Origin: an uncultured Olsenella sp.
GTDB lineage: Bacteria > Actinomycetota > Coriobacteriia > Coriobacteriales > Atopobiaceae
Direction of reading: 5' to 3'
Assembly (NCBI GenBank): GCA_949291295.1
Contig: CASEVE010000008.1
Coordinates: 1 to 64,000, forward strand
Length of the DNA stretch: 64,000 nucleotides
The number at the start of each line of letters is the position of its first letter. Position 1 is the first letter of the stretch. Positions 63,828 to 64,000 of the stretch are shown here, piece after piece. The notes below the pieces were generated by a model. The model searched no databases. It saw only the letters and a list, made by a program, of their open reading frames with translations, and was not told where the DNA came from. The position numbers were made by a program, and so were the translations under genes.

Positions 63828-64000
63828 CTAGTCGTCCCAAGCGTTGTAGCAGACCTCCAATTCGTTGGCACACTCCTCGACCAATCGACGGAAGGTCTGG
63901 GTCTCATGGACCATACCCTCGTCGAACTCCTTGCTATCGACAAGCGATCTGCACCAACTCGAGAACTCCGACCGCAGAGACAGGGGAACTCTTAACAGCG
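63828..64000 (-). CDS. 3' end of an unidentified gene, cut by the window edge
   Basis: An open frame on the minus strand runs from the window end to a TAG at 63830-63828, giving the last 57 residues with an acidic tail (DSKEFDEGMVHETQTF, then ECANELEVCYNAWDD). It is convergent with the HNH gene and one base from its stop codon. The composition is protein-like, but no domain can be named. Confidence 0.65.
   Translation of the reverse strand, partial: LLRVPLSLRSEFSSWCRSLVDSKEFDEGMVHETQTFRRLVEECANELEVCYNAWDD

Overview
The window is GC-rich, gene-dense, monoderm bacterial DNA. It has a secretin-free Tad pilus locus, CarD, a Phe T-box ahead of pheST, fermentative D-lactate dehydrogenase, a surface GH101 mucin glycosidase and strong Shine-Dalgarno sites with frequent GTG/TTG starts. 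Together these suggest a host-associated member of the Coriobacteriia (Atopobiaceae/Coriobacteriaceae, Olsenella- or Collinsella-like). That placement is an inference from gene content; there is no rRNA in the window.

Layout. 1-4.1 kb: a class A penicillin-binding protein and a membrane-anchored C39-like protein. 4.1-12 kb (minus strand): phosphoglucomutase/phosphomannomutase, a GtrB-type glycosyltransferase coupled to a GtrA flippase-like protein, an RlmKL-type rRNA methyltransferase with a decayed N-terminal active site, and a serine carboxypeptidase. 12-21 kb: KUP potassium transporter, citrate synthase, an ACT protein, CarD, a cyclophilin lipoprotein, BrnQ and a tannase-like lipoprotein without its nucleophile. 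21-31.5 kb: acylphosphatase, tRNA-Phe and a long minus-strand Tad pilus operon (cpaB, tadZ, tadA, tadB, tadC, flp, several TadE/TadG pseudopilins, a DUF192 protein and a zinc-ribbon/FHA protein). 31.7-40 kb: RsgA, a GntP-family permease, a secreted seven-repeat RCC1 protein and a P-type calcium ATPase. 40.7-45 kb: D-lactate dehydrogenase, pyruvate kinase and a GH13 enzyme. 45-52 kb: a phospholipase C-like protein, a YARHG protein, pheST with its T-box leader, and a class 3 lipase. 52-60 kb: an orphan mannose-family PTS IIB, a PfkB-type sugar-phosphate kinase and a 1951-residue cell-wall GH101. 60-64 kb: thioesterase, pentapeptide-repeat protein, CutC, an ArsC/Spx-like protein, an HNH endonuclease with a probable SRA-like reader domain, and the 3' end of a gene running off the window.

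The genes join into a few themes: fermentative carbon flow (phosphoglucomutase, pyruvate kinase, D-lactate dehydrogenase, GH13, PfkB kinase, PTS IIB), host-surface interaction (Tad pilus, GH101, RCC1 protein, C39-like protein, tannase-like lipoprotein) and envelope or ion homeostasis (KUP, Ca-ATPase, GtrA/GtrB, PBP).

The most unusual content is between genes. One hairpin with a conserved, covarying core lies downstream of both the phosphoglucomutase and pyruvate kinase genes, in the sense orientation both times. At least seven families of short palindromic words lie in intergenic arrays with a regular inward/outward arrangement. One such palindrome sits inside the Phe T-box leader and another family separates pheS from pheT. 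No RAYT-type transposase is in the window. Three enzymes (RlmL half, tannase-like, C39-like) have lost signature catalytic residues.
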